Numbered from the stretch's first letter, positions 7,178-16,853 are shown. The stretch: DNA of 36,651 nt from Sterolibacterium sp. (GCA_023258955.1 JAHFRE010000018.1:1-36651); one strand, 5' to 3'. Numbers and translations: made by a program. The notes: a model not told the origin generated them from the letters alone.

Positions 7178-9322
7178 CTACGCCGGCCGCAGTTCGTGGT
7201 GCTTGAGCGGCAGCGAGCGGATGCGTCGTCCTGTGGCGGCGAAGATGGCGTTGCACAGCGCCGGTGCGACGCACAGCGCGCCGGGTTCGCCGTGGCCACC
7301 CCAGAAGCCGCCGCTGGGCACCAGCAGCACCTCGACCTGGGGCATCTCGCCCAGGCCGAGCAGGTGGAACTGGTGGAAATTGCTCTCGACGATGCGGCCG
7401 TCCTTGACCGTGTTCTCCTGGTGAAAGGTGGCGCCGAGCATGAAGGCGATGTTGCCCTCGGCCTGGGCGCGGCAGGTGTCGGGATTGACCACGTGACCCG
7501 AGTCGATGGCGAGGATCGCGCGGTGCACCTTGACCTCGCCCTTGGCACTCACCGAGACCTCGATCACCATCGCCGTGTAGCTGCCGAAGCCGTCGGACAC
7601 GGCGATGCCGCGATGCCTGCCCGCGGCCGCCGGCTTCGACCAAGCCGCGGCCCAGGCGGCGGCTTCGAGCACCGCCCGGTTCTTGTCGCCGGGCGCGAGC
7701 AGTTCGAGGCGCAGCGCCAGCGGATCCTTGCCCGTCGCGTGGGCCACCTCGTCGATGAAGCATTCGCGGTAGTAGGCGTTCTGCTGGCCGGGGGCGCGCC
7801 AGAAGCCCACCGGCACGTGGCCGTTGCGCTGGGCGTAGTCCACCTGCTGGTGCGGCACGTTGTAGGGCATGTCGGACAGGGTGCGCACGGCGGTGAAGTC
7901 GATCGGCGTCTTCATCGCCTCGGGCATCAGCACTTTGAGGATCGAGGGACAGGCGATGACGCTGTGCATGGCGATCAGCCGGCCCTCGGCGTCGAGCCCC
8001 GCCGTCATGCGCACCAGGCTCGCCGGCCGGTAGAAGCCGTGTTGCATGTCCTCGGCGCGCGACCACATCAGCTTGACCGGCACCCCGGGCAGGGCGCGGG
8101 CGATGGTCACCCCCTGCACCACGAAGTCCTGGGACCCGCCGCGGCGGCCGAAGCCGCCGCCCAACATCATCTTGTGCACTTCGACCTTTTCCGGGGGCAG
8201 GCCGGCGGTCTTCGCCGCCGTTGCCAGCGAGGCTTCTCCATCCTGGGTCGAGGTCCACAGCTCGAGCGTGCCGTCGTTCTTGAACCAGGCGGTGCAGGTC
8301 TGCGGCTCCATGGTGGCGTGGTTAATGTAGGGCGAAAAATACTCCGCTTGCAGCGTCCGCGCGGCGCTGGCGAGCGCGGACGCGCCGTCGCCGCTCTTCT
8401 TCGCCTGCGGCAGCTTGTCGTCTGCCAAGCCCTCGCGCAGCATGGCCATGATGCTCGCGTCGGAGGCCGTCGCGTATTCACCGAAGTCCCACTCGATCTT
8501 CAGCTTTTGCAGCGCCTGGTCGGCGCGCCACCAGCTGTCGGCGATCACGGCGACGAAGTCGCCGGCGCGCACCACCTTTTTCACCCCCCGCAGCTGATCG
8601 ACAGCGCTCGAATCGACGCGCTCGAGCCTGCCGCCGAACACCGGGCATTGGGCGATCGAGGCGTGGACCATGCCGGGCAGCGCGGCGTCGACGCCGAACA
8701 CCGGCTTGCCCAGCACCTTGTCCGGGATGTCGAAGCGGTGCTGCGATTTGCCGGCGATCTTCCAGTCCTTGGGCTCGTGCAGCTTGACTTCGCTCGGCGG
8801 CGCAAGCCGGGCCGCCTCCGCCGCCACCTCGCCGTAGCGCAGGCTGCGCTTGCTGGCGGCGTGGCGGATGACACCGCGCTCGACGCTGCAGGCCGCCGCA
8901 TCCACCTGCCAGCGCGCCGCCGCGGCGGCGACCAGCATGGCGCGGGCGGCTCCACCGGCACGGCGCACGTAATCCTGCGAGCTGCGCACGCCCAGGCTGC
9001 CACCGGTCAGCATCGGGCCCCAGGGGCGGTTGCGGCGCAGGCTCTCGTTGGGCGAGGCGAACTCGGCGGAGACCCGATCCCAATCGCAGTCGAGCTCTTC
9101 GGCCACCAGTTGCGCCAGGGCGGTGAACGTGCCCTGGCCCATCTCGGAACGGGCGATGCGCACCACGACGCGGTCGTCGGGGTGGATCAGGATCCAGGCG
9201 CTGACCTCGGTCGGCGCGGCTTGCGCCGCGGTCTTTGCAGCGAGGGGAAAGGAGAACTCGAGGCAGAGGCCGCCGCCCAGCACCAGCGTCGCCTTGAGAA
9301 AATTGCGCCGGCTAGCTTCCAT
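7178..9322 (-). CDS. iorB: Molybdenum hydroxylase large subunit, IorB type (aldehyde/isoquinoline oxidoreductase family)
   Basis: The 714-residue protein starts with a twin-arginine signal ([21 protein letters not shown]), so the complex is probably exported folded by Tat. The body matches the molybdopterin-binding subunit of the IorB/AldH branch of the xanthine oxidase family: [61 protein letters not shown], and the C-terminal stretch [22 protein letters not shown] containing the catalytic-Glu-type segment. The ATG at 9322 is chosen because GGAGG lies eight bases before it; a GTG at 9331 is less likely. It overlaps the iron-sulphur subunit gene by 11 bases. No FAD subunit and no c-type cytochrome gene is adjacent, as is common for IorAB-like enzymes. 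The substrate cannot be assigned. Confidence 0.92.
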   Translation of the reverse strand: MEASRRNFLKATLVLGGGLCLEFSFPLAAKTAAQAAPTEVSAWILIHPDDRVVVRIARSEMGQGTFTALAQLVAEELDCDWDRVSAEFASPNESLRRNRPWGPMLTGGSLGVRSSQDYVRRAGGAARAMLVAAAAARWQVDAAACSVERGVIRHAASKRSLRYGEVAAEAARLAPPSEVKLHEPKDWKIAGKSQHRFDIPDKVLGKPVFGVDAALPGMVHASIAQCPVFGGRLERVDSSAVDQLRGVKKVVRAGDFVAVIADSWWRADQALQKLKIEWDFGEYATASDASIMAMLREGLADDKLPQAKKSGDGASALASAARTLQAEYFSPYINHATMEPQTCTAWFKNDGTLELWTSTQDGEASLATAAKTAGLPPEKVEVHKMMLGGGFGRRGGSQDFVVQGVTIARALPGVPVKLMWSRAEDMQHGFYRPASLVRMTAGLDAEGRLIAMHSVIACPSILKVLMPEAMKTPIDFTAVRTLSDMPYNVPHQQVDYAQRNGHVPVGFWRAPGQQNAYYRECFIDEVAHATGKDPLALRLELLAPGDKNRAVLEAAAWAAAWSKPAAAGRHRGIAVSDGFGSYTAMVIEVSVSAKGEVKVHRAILAIDSGHVVNPDTCRAQAEGNIAFMLGATFHQENTVKDGRIVESNFHQFHLLGLGEMPQVEVLLVPSGGFWGGHGEPGALCVAPALCNAIFAATGRRIRSLPLKHHELRPA

Positions 9323-9791
9323 GGCGGCCACCTCCGCTGGGTTCGCCGCTGGCCAGGGCCGCCATCGCCTCGCGCACCCGCTGGTGCGTGCCGCAACGGC
9401 AAAGGTTGTCCATCGCCGCGTCGATCTGCGCCGCGCTGGGTTTCGGATTTTTCTCCAGCAGCGCCGCCGCCGCCATGATCATGCCCGGCTGGCAATAGCC
9501 GCACTGCGGCACCTCGTGCGCGATCCAGGCGCGCTGCACCGGGTGCAGCGCCTTCTTGCCCGCTAGGCCCTCGATGGTGCGCACCTTCTTGCCCAGCACC
9601 GCCGACACCGGGGTGATGCAGGAGCGGGTCGCTTCGCCGTCGACGTGCACGGTGCACGCGCCGCACTCGCCGACGCCGCAGCCGTACTTGGTGCCGAGTA
9701 GCTGCAGCTGGTCGCGCAGCACCCACAATAGGGGCGTGTCGGCTTCGACGTCGACCTGGTGCGGGCGGCCGTTGATGTTCAGTTTGAGCAT
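9312..9791 (-). CDS. iorA: (2Fe-2S) small subunit of molybdenum hydroxylase, IorA type
   Basis: The protein has 159 residues and carries two 2Fe-2S clusters that pass electrons from the molybdenum site. The plant-ferredoxin-type cluster is held by Cys38, Cys43, Cys46 and Cys58 ([13 protein letters not shown] and SC). The second, helical cluster uses Cys97, Cys100, Cys131 and Cys133 (QCGYCQPGM and CRCGTHQR). All eight ligands are present. A GGAGA ribosome site precedes the ATG. It has no export signal of its own and would travel with the Tat-tagged large subunit. About 120 GC-rich bases with no recognised element separate it from the receiver gene at 9914. Confidence 0.93.
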   Translation of the reverse strand: MLKLNINGRPHQVDVEADTPLLWVLRDQLQLLGTKYGCGVGECGACTVHVDGEATRSCITPVSAVLGKKVRTIEGLAGKKALHPVQRAWIAHEVPQCGYCQPGMIMAAAALLEKNPKPSAAQIDAAMDNLCRCGTHQRVREAMAALASGEPSGGGRHGS

Positions 9792-9913
9792 GGGATTCTC
9801 CGAGGCCTAGGCGTGCGGCATAGTTTGCACCGGCGCTGGCGGGCTGTCGAGTGTCCGGCCGACGTCGATCCTGCGCCGCCGGGGCACGAGATCCGGCACC
9901 GCTTCTAGGCAGC

Positions 9914-10309
9914 TTAGCCTTCTCCTGGTCGCGTCCGGACGCGCGCCGCGACCAAGGCTTCGATCGCCGGCAACAGATCGGTCGCCGCCATCTCCTTGGT
10001 CACGTAGGAACAGGCGCCCGCCGCCAGCATGTCACCGATCAGGTGCTCCTCGGCGTAGGCCGAAAGGCCGATGACGCTGAGCTCAGGCAGTGCCTCGAGC
10101 AACAGGCGCGTCGCTTCGATGCCGCTCATCCGCGGCATGCTGATATCCATGCAGACCACGTCGGGCAGGCATTGCGCGGCGCGCGCCACGGCTTCGGCGC
10201 CGTCGCCGACTTCGGCCACCACCTCGATGCCGGGGGTGTCGGCGAGCATCTCCGCCAGGGCCCGGCGGAAAATCGTGTGGTCGTCGACGATCATGACGCG
10301 CAATGGCAT
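9914..10309 (-). CDS. Stand-alone receiver-domain response regulator
   Basis: The 131-residue protein is almost entirely a receiver domain of NarL type: VMIVDDHTIFRRAL, phospho-acceptor Asp55 in VVCMDISMPRMSG, and the switch lysine in CSYVTKEMAA. After about residue 120 only a short charged tail remains, so the LuxR-type DNA-binding domain normally present in this subfamily is missing. It lies 36 bases downstream of a HisKA_3 kinase that is its likely phospho-donor. AGGAGAG precedes the ATG. With no output domain it may act by protein contact or as a phosphate sink. The sequence after the stop does not continue as an obvious helix-turn-helix in the same frame. Confidence 0.88.
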   Translation of the reverse strand: MPLRVMIVDDHTIFRRALAEMLADTPGIEVVAEVGDGAEAVARAAQCLPDVVCMDISMPRMSGIEATRLLLEALPELSVIGLSAYAEEHLIGDMLAAGACSYVTKEMAATDLLPAIEALVAARVRTRPGEG

Positions 10310-10345
10310 GGAAATCTCTCCTGACGGTTCATGGGGCGCCCCGCC

Positions 10346-11488
10346 TCACACCAGAGACGCCGCCACATCGACGACGATGCGCGTGCCGAGTCCCGGCCGC
10401 GACTGCAGGCGCAGCTCGCCGCCGACGTGTTGGGCGCGCTCGCCCATGCCGAGCAGTCCCAGTCCCGGCGAGCGTCCGCCCCGCTTCGCCGGCTCCACCA
10501 GGTCGAAGCCGACGCCGTCGTCCTCGACGCGCAGAATCACCCGTCCAGCGCTCGCGCTCAGGCTCACCTCGACGCGACTGGCCTGGGCGTGTTTGACGCA
10601 ATTCATCAGCGCCTCCTGGGCGATGCGGAACAGCGCAGTCTCCTTTTCCGGCGCCAGGCGCAGGGTCTTGTCCGGGCAGTGCAGCTCGACGGCGAGGCCG
10701 GTGCGCGCTTCCGTCTTCCTGGCGGCGTCCTCCAGCGCGGCGTAGAGTCCATCGTAGTCGAGGCTGGCCGGACGCAGATCGGAACTGATCTCGCGGGCGC
10801 TGACCATGGTTTCCTCGACCAGTGTCGCCACGTCGGCGAGGCGCACGCGCAACGCGTCGGCGCTCTTCTGCTCGAGGTCGCGCATCACCAGCCCGACCGA
10901 CAGGCCGATGGCCATCAGGCTCGACGAGACGCAGTCGTGCAGGTTGCGCGCCAGGCGCTGCTTCTGCGCTTCCTCGATCTGGACGAAGCGCTGCGCCATG
11001 CCCTTCAAGCGCTCGGCCAGCTGCATCGCCTGGGTCTCGGCCGTCCACCGCTGCGCCACTTCGCGGTTGAGCGCCTGATTGGACTCGGACAGCGCTCGCG
11101 TCCGTTCGAGAACCCGCTGCTCCAGTTCAGCGTTGAGCGCGACCAGCCTTTCCTCGGCGTGAGCGCGCCAGGCGACCAGGCTGTTGAAGCCGGCGATCAG
11201 TTGCGCAATCTCGCCGGCGCCGCCCGCGGGCAGGGGCGCGAACGGTGCGTCGCCGGCGGTCATCTGCGTCATCGCCGCGGTGGCGTCCGCCAGCGGCGCC
11301 AGCTCCCGGCGCAGCACCAGTTGCAGCATGGCGACGAAGATCGCTGTCAGCAGCACCGCCCAAAGATAGGCCGCCGGCTCGAACACCACCACCGGCGGCA
11401 GCAACAACAGCGGCAGCATCAGCATCAGGATGCGCGTCCTGAGACCAAGGCGGCGATGCCAGGAGATCATGGCCGAAAGCGTTTGCAT
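10346..11488 (-). CDS. Membrane sensor histidine kinase, HAMP-HisKA_3
   Basis: This 380-residue kinase has two closely spaced membrane helices (about 18-36 and 41-60) with almost no periplasmic loop, so it probably senses within the membrane or cytoplasm. A HAMP-like segment (about 60-112) and a coiled coil (115-170) follow. The phospho-acceptor box is RLARNLHDCVSSSLMAI, with His184. ATPase motifs are EALMNCVKHA, VEDDGVGFD and GLGLLGMGERA. No ribosome site precedes the ATG; a TATAGA lies seven bases before it on the minus strand, so the transcript may be nearly leaderless. Its partner is the receiver-only protein downstream. Confidence 0.9.
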   Translation of the reverse strand: MQTLSAMISWHRRLGLRTRILMLMLPLLLLPPVVVFEPAAYLWAVLLTAIFVAMLQLVLRRELAPLADATAAMTQMTAGDAPFAPLPAGGAGEIAQLIAGFNSLVAWRAHAEERLVALNAELEQRVLERTRALSESNQALNREVAQRWTAETQAMQLAERLKGMAQRFVQIEEAQKQRLARNLHDCVSSSLMAIGLSVGLVMRDLEQKSADALRVRLADVATLVEETMVSAREISSDLRPASLDYDGLYAALEDAARKTEARTGLAVELHCPDKTLRLAPEKETALFRIAQEALMNCVKHAQASRVEVSLSASAGRVILRVEDDGVGFDLVEPAKRGGRSPGLGLLGMGERAQHVGGELRLQSRPGLGTRIVVDVAASLV

Positions 11489-11498
11489 GGTGCGCTCT

Positions 11499-11524
11499 AT
11501 ACCGAGGACATATGCTGTCGGTAT
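11499..11524. promoter_or_regulatory. 26-bp dyad overlapping the kinase promoter, candidate operator
   Basis: ATACCGA and TCGGTAT form perfect 7-base arms 12 bases apart, centred on the self-complementary CATATG. The dyad overlaps by three bases the TATAGA at 11501-11496 that probably forms the -10 of the HisKA_3 kinase gene. A dimeric regulator binding here would block or assist that promoter. Which regulator is unknown. Confidence 0.5.
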
Positions 11525-11616
11525 TATCGACGAAATCGGCTCCGGTGGGAAGACCTTCTCCGGGGAAGCGCGATGCCTTCGTAATCAGGGCGTCGCTGGC
11601 GCGCCGCCGTTCGTCC

Positions 11617-13032
11617 TCAGCGCCTGTTCGGCAGGTAGGGGAAGAACTTGCGGTCTTCGGCCAGCATGTGCTGCGCCACCACATCGTAGGCGAGGAAGCT
11701 GAACAGCTCGCCGATGCCGAGTTGGTCGCGCTCGAACTTCTCGGCCAGCGCCACGCCCCGCGCCAGGAGCTGCCCATGGATGGCGGCGTGCTCTTCGGCG
11801 CCGGGGTAGCCGAGCTTGCGCAAGATGGCCACTTCGCTGCCGAAATGACTCACCACCTCGTCGAGCAGGGCCTGCACCAGCGGGCTGATCTCCTCCTTCG
11901 GTCGGCCCTCGATGACCGCCGTGATCAGGCTGTTGGCCAACTCGAACAGGGCGCGGTGCTGCAGGTCTATCCGCGCGTCGCCGCTGGCGTAGGCGTCGTG
12001 CCAGACCAGGTGCACGAAACGCGCGGCGACGTGATCGGCCGTGCCTTCCTTGCCCGGGTTGAACAGGTCGATGTCGACGCGGTTGCGGCCGGCCTTCTTG
12101 GCGCGGTACATCGCGGCGTCGGCGCGGCCGACCAAGGTCTCCAGCGACTCGCCCTTCTGGCACTCGGCGACGCCGAAGCTGGCGGTGATGCGGCCGACCT
12201 CGCCGAAGTCGTGCGCCTCGATGGTGGCGCGGATGCGCTCGGCGAGCAAGCGGGCGCTGGTCAGTCCGGTATTGGGCAGGAGCAGCACGAACTCCTCGCC
12301 GCCCCAGCGACCGAGCAGGTCGGTGGTGCGCATGCACTGGCGCAGGACGTCGGCGACAGCGCCGAGCACCCGGTCCCCGGCGGGGTGGCCGTGTTCGTCG
12401 TTGACCCGCTTGAAGTAGTCTACGTCGATGAACAGCATGGCCACCGGATGGCCATAGCGCTCGAAGCGCAGCAATTCGAACTGGGCGTTTTCCTCGAGTC
12501 GACCGCGGTTCAAGGCGCCGGTCAAGCGGTCGGTGGTGGCGCGCAGCTTCAGGTCCTCCACCGCCCGCGTCAGGTCGGCGATGGTGCGCTGGGCGCTCGC
12601 CAGGGCGCTGCCCCCGGGCGCGTTGCTCCACGGCTGGTGCTCGCGGATGTCGATGGCGACGAAACCGGTGCCGAGGATGCGCCCATCGTCGCCGGGATAG
12701 GCGAAGCGCACCGTGGCGCACTCGAGTTCCTTGTCGGCGACCACGAAGCGATCGAAGGACCGCGCCGGTCTGCCGCTCTCGGCCACCTCGCGGTCGCGCG
12801 TGCGCAGTTGGGCAGCGACCGCATCGGACATCAGTTCGGCGTCGGAGAGGCCGGCGATGCCGCCCGCCGGCAGTCCCCACAAGCTCTCCAACTCGCGATT
12901 GGCGTACACGTAGTAGCCGTCGAGGTCCTTCAGGCCGACCAGCGCCGAAGATCCGTCGAGCAGCAACCCCAGCAGTTCGAGCAGGGCGAAGCTGGGGCCG
13001 GCGTATGCGCCGGGAGGCTTGTTCTGCGCCAT
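11617..13032 (-). CDS. PAS-GGDEF-hemerythrin diguanylate cyclase
   Basis: The 471-residue cytoplasmic protein makes c-di-GMP from two GTP. An N-terminal PAS domain (about 18-132) is followed by a short coiled coil and the GGDEF domain (about 163-322). Its active site is GGEEF at 244-248, and an inhibitory site RTTD lies at 235-238, five residues ahead, so product feedback is likely. The C-terminal domain (about 335-470) is a bacteriohemerythrin. All seven di-iron ligands are visible: His359, His396, Glu400, His415, His419, His455 and Asp460. This suggests regulation by oxygen or redox state. It is divergent from the large plus-strand signalling operon and shares its 161-base upstream gap. Confidence 0.94.
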   Translation of the reverse strand: MAQNKPPGAYAGPSFALLELLGLLLDGSSALVGLKDLDGYYVYANRELESLWGLPAGGIAGLSDAELMSDAVAAQLRTRDREVAESGRPARSFDRFVVADKELECATVRFAYPGDDGRILGTGFVAIDIREHQPWSNAPGGSALASAQRTIADLTRAVEDLKLRATTDRLTGALNRGRLEENAQFELLRFERYGHPVAMLFIDVDYFKRVNDEHGHPAGDRVLGAVADVLRQCMRTTDLLGRWGGEEFVLLLPNTGLTSARLLAERIRATIEAHDFGEVGRITASFGVAECQKGESLETLVGRADAAMYRAKKAGRNRVDIDLFNPGKEGTADHVAARFVHLVWHDAYASGDARIDLQHRALFELANSLITAVIEGRPKEEISPLVQALLDEVVSHFGSEVAILRKLGYPGAEEHAAIHGQLLARGVALAEKFERDQLGIGELFSFLAYDVVAQHMLAEDRKFFPYLPNRR

Positions 13033-13120
13033 TTGCTCTGCTCTTCTTCCTTGGCTGGAGTGCCGGCGCGGAGCCGCTCCGGAGGGTTCAAAATTGGCGG
13101 CCGCATAATCTCTCGAAAGT

Positions 13121-13126
13121 TATAAT
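13121..13126 (+). promoter_or_regulatory. Candidate -10 element for the signalling operon
   Basis: A perfect TATAAT lies in the gap between the divergent cyclase gene and the hybrid kinase. No convincing -35 is present at the usual distance, so an activator may be needed. Transcription from here would leave a leader of about 60 bases carrying a G-rich ribosome site (AGGGG) before the ATG at 13194. Confidence 0.4.
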
Positions 13127-13193
13127 GCTCGCTCGCTAGAAAGGATGCTACCGATCTTGCCGGTCGCAGGCAAGCCGAGGGGACAGGGGTAAA

Positions 13194-16100
13194 ATGTTCA
13201 GCCAGACCAAGATAGTCAATCGCGTCGTTCTCGGCTACGCCTTGCTGCTGCTGGTCGCCTTGACACTCGGCCTGGTGGCGGCGAGGAACGCCGCCGAATT
13301 GTCGCAGATGACCGCCGACATCCTCGACCATCCGTTCACCGTGGCGCGCAGCATCCTGACGGTGAAGGCCGACGTGCTCGACGCGCAGCGGCTCACCGGC
13401 ATCCTGGTCACCAGCGGCAACGCCGCCGAGCAAGACGCCCTGCAGCACAGGTTGCAGAAGGTAGCGGCGGACATCGAAGCCAACATGGATCTGGTGCGCG
13501 CCCGCTACCTCGGCGATCCGCGCGAAGTGGCTGCGGTGCGGGCGGCGCTCGACGCGTGGACCTCGGCGCGGGAGAAGACCGTCGAGCTGGCGCGGGCCGG
13601 GCGCAGCGGCGACGCGCAAGCGCAGAACGGCGAACGCGATGCGGCGCTGGCCGAGCAATTGCTGGCCGAGGTGACGCACGTCGCCGACTTTGCCGCCCAG
13701 CGCGCCGATCGCTACAAGTCCGAATCGGAGGCGCAAAGCCGCAGCGCCATGCACCAGATCCTCTGGGCGCTGCTGGCGATGGTCGTGGCCAGCGTCGTCG
13801 TCGCCCTGTTGGTCGCGCGCAGCATTCGCCGCACCCTGCGCCAGGCAGCTGCCACCGTGCAGGACCTGGTGCGCGGCAGCGACGAGAAGCTGCGCATCGC
13901 CCAAGCCGTGGCCGCCGGCGACCTCAGCCAGGAGATCGTCGTCGCCGCGCCGCTGCAGGTGGACCGCGAGGCCCTGCCCAAGGACGAGGTGGGCACCTTG
14001 ATTCGCGCCGCGCTGCAACTGTCCGAGGTGCAGCGGACGCTGGACGCGGCGCTGCAGCAGATGCTCGAATCGCTGCGCGCGGCGCGCGCCGCAGAACGCA
14101 ACCGCGACTGGCTGAAGAACTGCCGCAACGATTTGAACATCATCCTGCGCGAGGAGCAGGACAGCGCCGAGGTGGCGCGGCACTGCCTCGCCTACGTGGT
14201 CGAAGCGTTGGGCGGCGGCGTCGGCGCCGTGTACCTGTTCGACGAGATGGCGGCGCGGCTGAAGCTGACGGCGACCTACGGCCTCGGCGGCGGCGAGCTG
14301 CCGCTGGAGGAGCTGCGCCTGGGCGAGGGACTGCTCGGCGAGGCGGTGCGGCAGCTGAAGCTGCTCAGCCTGAACGAGGTCCCTCCCGGGCACCTGGCGA
14401 TCGGCAGCGGTCTGGGCAGCTCGCCGCCCAAGGTCTTGCTCGGCGTGCCCCTGCTGCGCGGCAACCGCCTGATCGGCGCCATGGAGATCGGCCTGCTCGC
14501 CGGCCTCAGCGACATTCAGACCACCTTCCTCAACGCCGCGCGCGAGAACATCGGCGCCGGACTCGACGCGATCATCGCCCACGGGCGCATGGCCGCCCTG
14601 CTCGAGGAGACGCAGAGCCAGTCCGAGGAGCTGCGCGTGCAGCAGGAGGAATTGCAGCAGAGCAACGAGGAGCTCGAGGAACGGGCGCAACTGCTCGAAC
14701 AGCAGCGCGAGAAGATCCGCATCAAGAGCCAGCAGGCGGAAGCGGCGGGCGAGGAGCTGCGCCACACGGTCGAGCAACTGCAGCGGACCTCGACCTACAA
14801 GTCGGAGTTCCTCGCCAATATGTCGCACGAGCTGCGCACGCCCCTGAACAGCCTGATGATCCTCTCCAGCCTGCTGATGCAGAACAAGGACGGCAACCTC
14901 AGCGCCAAGCAGGTCGACTTCGCCGCGACGATCCACGGCGCCGGGCGCGATCTGCTCGATCTGATCAACGACATCCTCGACCTGGCCAAGGTCGAGTCGG
15001 GGCACTTGCAGCTCACCTACAGCGAGCTGCCGCTGCGCCAGCTCGGCGATGCGCTGCTCTCGCTGTTCCAGCCGCTGGCGGACAAGGGCGAGATCGCTTT
15101 CGTGGTGCGCCTCGATGCGGCGCTGCCGCCGCTCTACCGCTGCGACGAGCAGCGCCTGCACCAGATCCTGAAGAATCTGCTGGCCAACGCCTTCAAGTTC
15201 ACCCGCGAGGGCGAAGTGAGCCTGAGCGTCGCGCCGGCCGCGGCCGACAATCCGCTGGCGGTGCCGGCCGTGTCCTTCGTGGTGCGCGACAGCGGCATCG
15301 GCATCGCCGCCGACAAGCTCGACTTGATCTTCCAGGCCTTCCACCAGGCCGATGGCTCGGTCAGCCGCAAGTACGGCGGCACCGGGCTGGGCCTGTCCAT
15401 CTCGCTGGAGCTGGCGCGCAAGATGGCTGGCGAGATCGTGGTCGCCAGCGAAGAGGGCAAGGGCAGCACCTTCAGCCTCTATCTGCCGTTGGCGCCGCAG
15501 GAGGAAGCCGCGCAGGAGGTGTTGCCGCAGGCGGTGCTGCCGCAGCAACACGTGGCGCAAGAAGCGCCGCGGCGGCGCGCGCCGCCGCCGCCTCCGCCGG
15601 CTGAGGCGCTCGAGCAAGAGCTGTCGGCCTCGCCCCTGCCCGACGACCGGCAACAGCTCAAGGCCGGCGACAAGGCGATTCTGATCATCGAGGACGACCT
15701 CGCCTTTGCCAAGATCCTCGTCGCGATGGTGCGCGAGCGCGGCTTCGCGGCCCTGGTCGCCGGCGAAGGCGGCAGCGGCATCGCCCTGGCGGAGCGCTTC
15801 CTGCCCAGCGCCATCGTCCTCGACGTGATGCTGCCGAACATCGACGGCTGGGGCGTGATGCGCAGCCTCAAGGACAACGCGCAGACCCGCCACATTCCGG
15901 TGCACTTCATCACCTGCCTGGAGGACCGGCAGCGGGCGCTGGCGATGGGCGCGATCGGTTTCGCCACCAAGCCGGCCAGCGTCGAGCGGCTGGACGAGGT
16001 GTTCACCGCCATCGAGGGGGCCATCGCCAAGTCGGTGAAGCGCCTGCTGATCGTCGAAGACGATGCGGACGAAGCGAAGAGCATGGTCGCCCTGCTCGAG

Positions 16101-16850
16101 GAGAAGGACGTGGACATCAGCCTCGCCGCCAGCGGTGCCGAGGCGTTGGCGGCTTTGCGCCGCGAGAGCTTCGATTGCCTGGTACTCGACCTGGGCCTGG
16201 CCGACATGTCCGGCTTCGAGCTGCTCGAACACATTCAGGAGATGGAGGCGGCGCGGCGCGTGCCGGTGATCATCCATTCCGGTCGCGATCTGTCGCAGCA
16301 GGACGAACGGCGGCTGCGCCACTTCGCCGAGAGCATCATCATCAAGGGCGCGAAGAGTCCGGAACGGCTGTTGAACGAGGTGACGCTGTTCCTGCACCTG
16401 GTGGAGAGCAATCTGCATCCGAACAAACAGCGCATGATCCGCACCTCGCTCGACAAGGAGTCGATGCTCGAGGGGCGCAAGGTGTTGCTGGTTGACGACG
16501 ACATGCGCAACATCTTTTCGCTGTCGTCGGCCCTGGCCGAAAAGAGCATGGAGGTGATCGAGGCGGAGAACGGCCGCGAAGCCCTGCTCCGCCTCGAGCA
16601 ACATCCGGACATCTGCCTGGTGTTGATGGACATCATGATGCCGGAGATGGACGGCTACGCGGCGATGCGGGCGCTGCGTCAGGACGCCCGCTGGCGCAAG
16701 CTGCCGGTCATCGCCATGACCGCGAAGGCCTTGAAGGGCGACCACGAGAAGTGCATCGCCGCCGGCGCCAGCGACTACATCGCGAAGCCGATCGACGTCG
16801 ACAAGCTGCTGTCGCTGATTCGCGTCTGGCTGTTCCAGGGAGCGCAGTGA
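13194..16850 (+). CDS. GAF hybrid histidine kinase with three receiver domains
   Basis: A 1218-residue membrane kinase. Order: helix 10-30, helical periplasmic sensor (about 31-186, CHASE3/four-helix type), helix 187-209, HAMP-like linker, GAF domain (about 315-455), coiled coil (466-530), HisKA with His545 in FLANMSHELRTPLN, ATPase (about 640-765; DSGIGI, GGTGLGLSISLELARKMAG), a proline-rich linker (about 790-803), then receivers with Asp877, Asp999 and Asp1146. Three tandem receivers suggest a branched relay or phosphate sorting. The layout is like the large kinases found with CheR/CheB outside normal chemotaxis clusters. The CheR gene starts three bases after the stop. No separate phosphotransfer (HPt) domain is visible here or nearby. 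Confidence 0.94.
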   Translation: MFSQTKIVNRVVLGYALLLLVALTLGLVAARNAAELSQMTADILDHPFTVARSILTVKADVLDAQRLTGILVTSGNAAEQDALQHRLQKVAADIEANMDLVRARYLGDPREVAAVRAALDAWTSAREKTVELARAGRSGDAQAQNGERDAALAEQLLAEVTHVADFAAQRADRYKSESEAQSRSAMHQILWALLAMVVASVVVALLVARSIRRTLRQAAATVQDLVRGSDEKLRIAQAVAAGDLSQEIVVAAPLQVDREALPKDEVGTLIRAALQLSEVQRTLDAALQQMLESLRAARAAERNRDWLKNCRNDLNIILREEQDSAEVARHCLAYVVEALGGGVGAVYLFDEMAARLKLTATYGLGGGELPLEELRLGEGLLGEAVRQLKLLSLNEVPPGHLAIGSGLGSSPPKVLLGVPLLRGNRLIGAMEIGLLAGLSDIQTTFLNAARENIGAGLDAIIAHGRMAALLEETQSQSEELRVQQEELQQSNEELEERAQLLEQQREKIRIKSQQAEAAGEELRHTVEQLQRTSTYKSEFLANMSHELRTPLNSLMILSSLLMQNKDGNLSAKQVDFAATIHGAGRDLLDLINDILDLAKVESGHLQLTYSELPLRQLGDALLSLFQPLADKGEIAFVVRLDAALPPLYRCDEQRLHQILKNLLANAFKFTREGEVSLSVAPAAADNPLAVPAVSFVVRDSGIGIAADKLDLIFQAFHQADGSVSRKYGGTGLGLSISLELARKMAGEIVVASEEGKGSTFSLYLPLAPQEEAAQEVLPQAVLPQQHVAQEAPRRRAPPPPPPAEALEQELSASPLPDDRQQLKAGDKAILIIEDDLAFAKILVAMVRERGFAALVAGEGGSGIALAERFLPSAIVLDVMLPNIDGWGVMRSLKDNAQTRHIPVHFITCLEDRQRALAMGAIGFATKPASVERLDEVFTAIEGAIAKSVKRLLIVEDDADEAKSMVALLEEKDVDISLAASGAEALAALRRESFDCLVLDLGLADMSGFELLEHIQEMEAARRVPVIIHSGRDLSQQDERRLRHFAESIIIKGAKSPERLLNEVTLFLHLVESNLHPNKQRMIRTSLDKESMLEGRKVLLVDDDMRNIFSLSSALAEKSMEVIEAENGREALLRLEQHPDICLVLMDIMMPEMDGYAAMRALRQDARWRKLPVIAMTAKALKGDHEKCIAAGASDYIAKPIDVDKLLSLIRVWLFQGAQ

Positions 16851-16853
16851 GCC

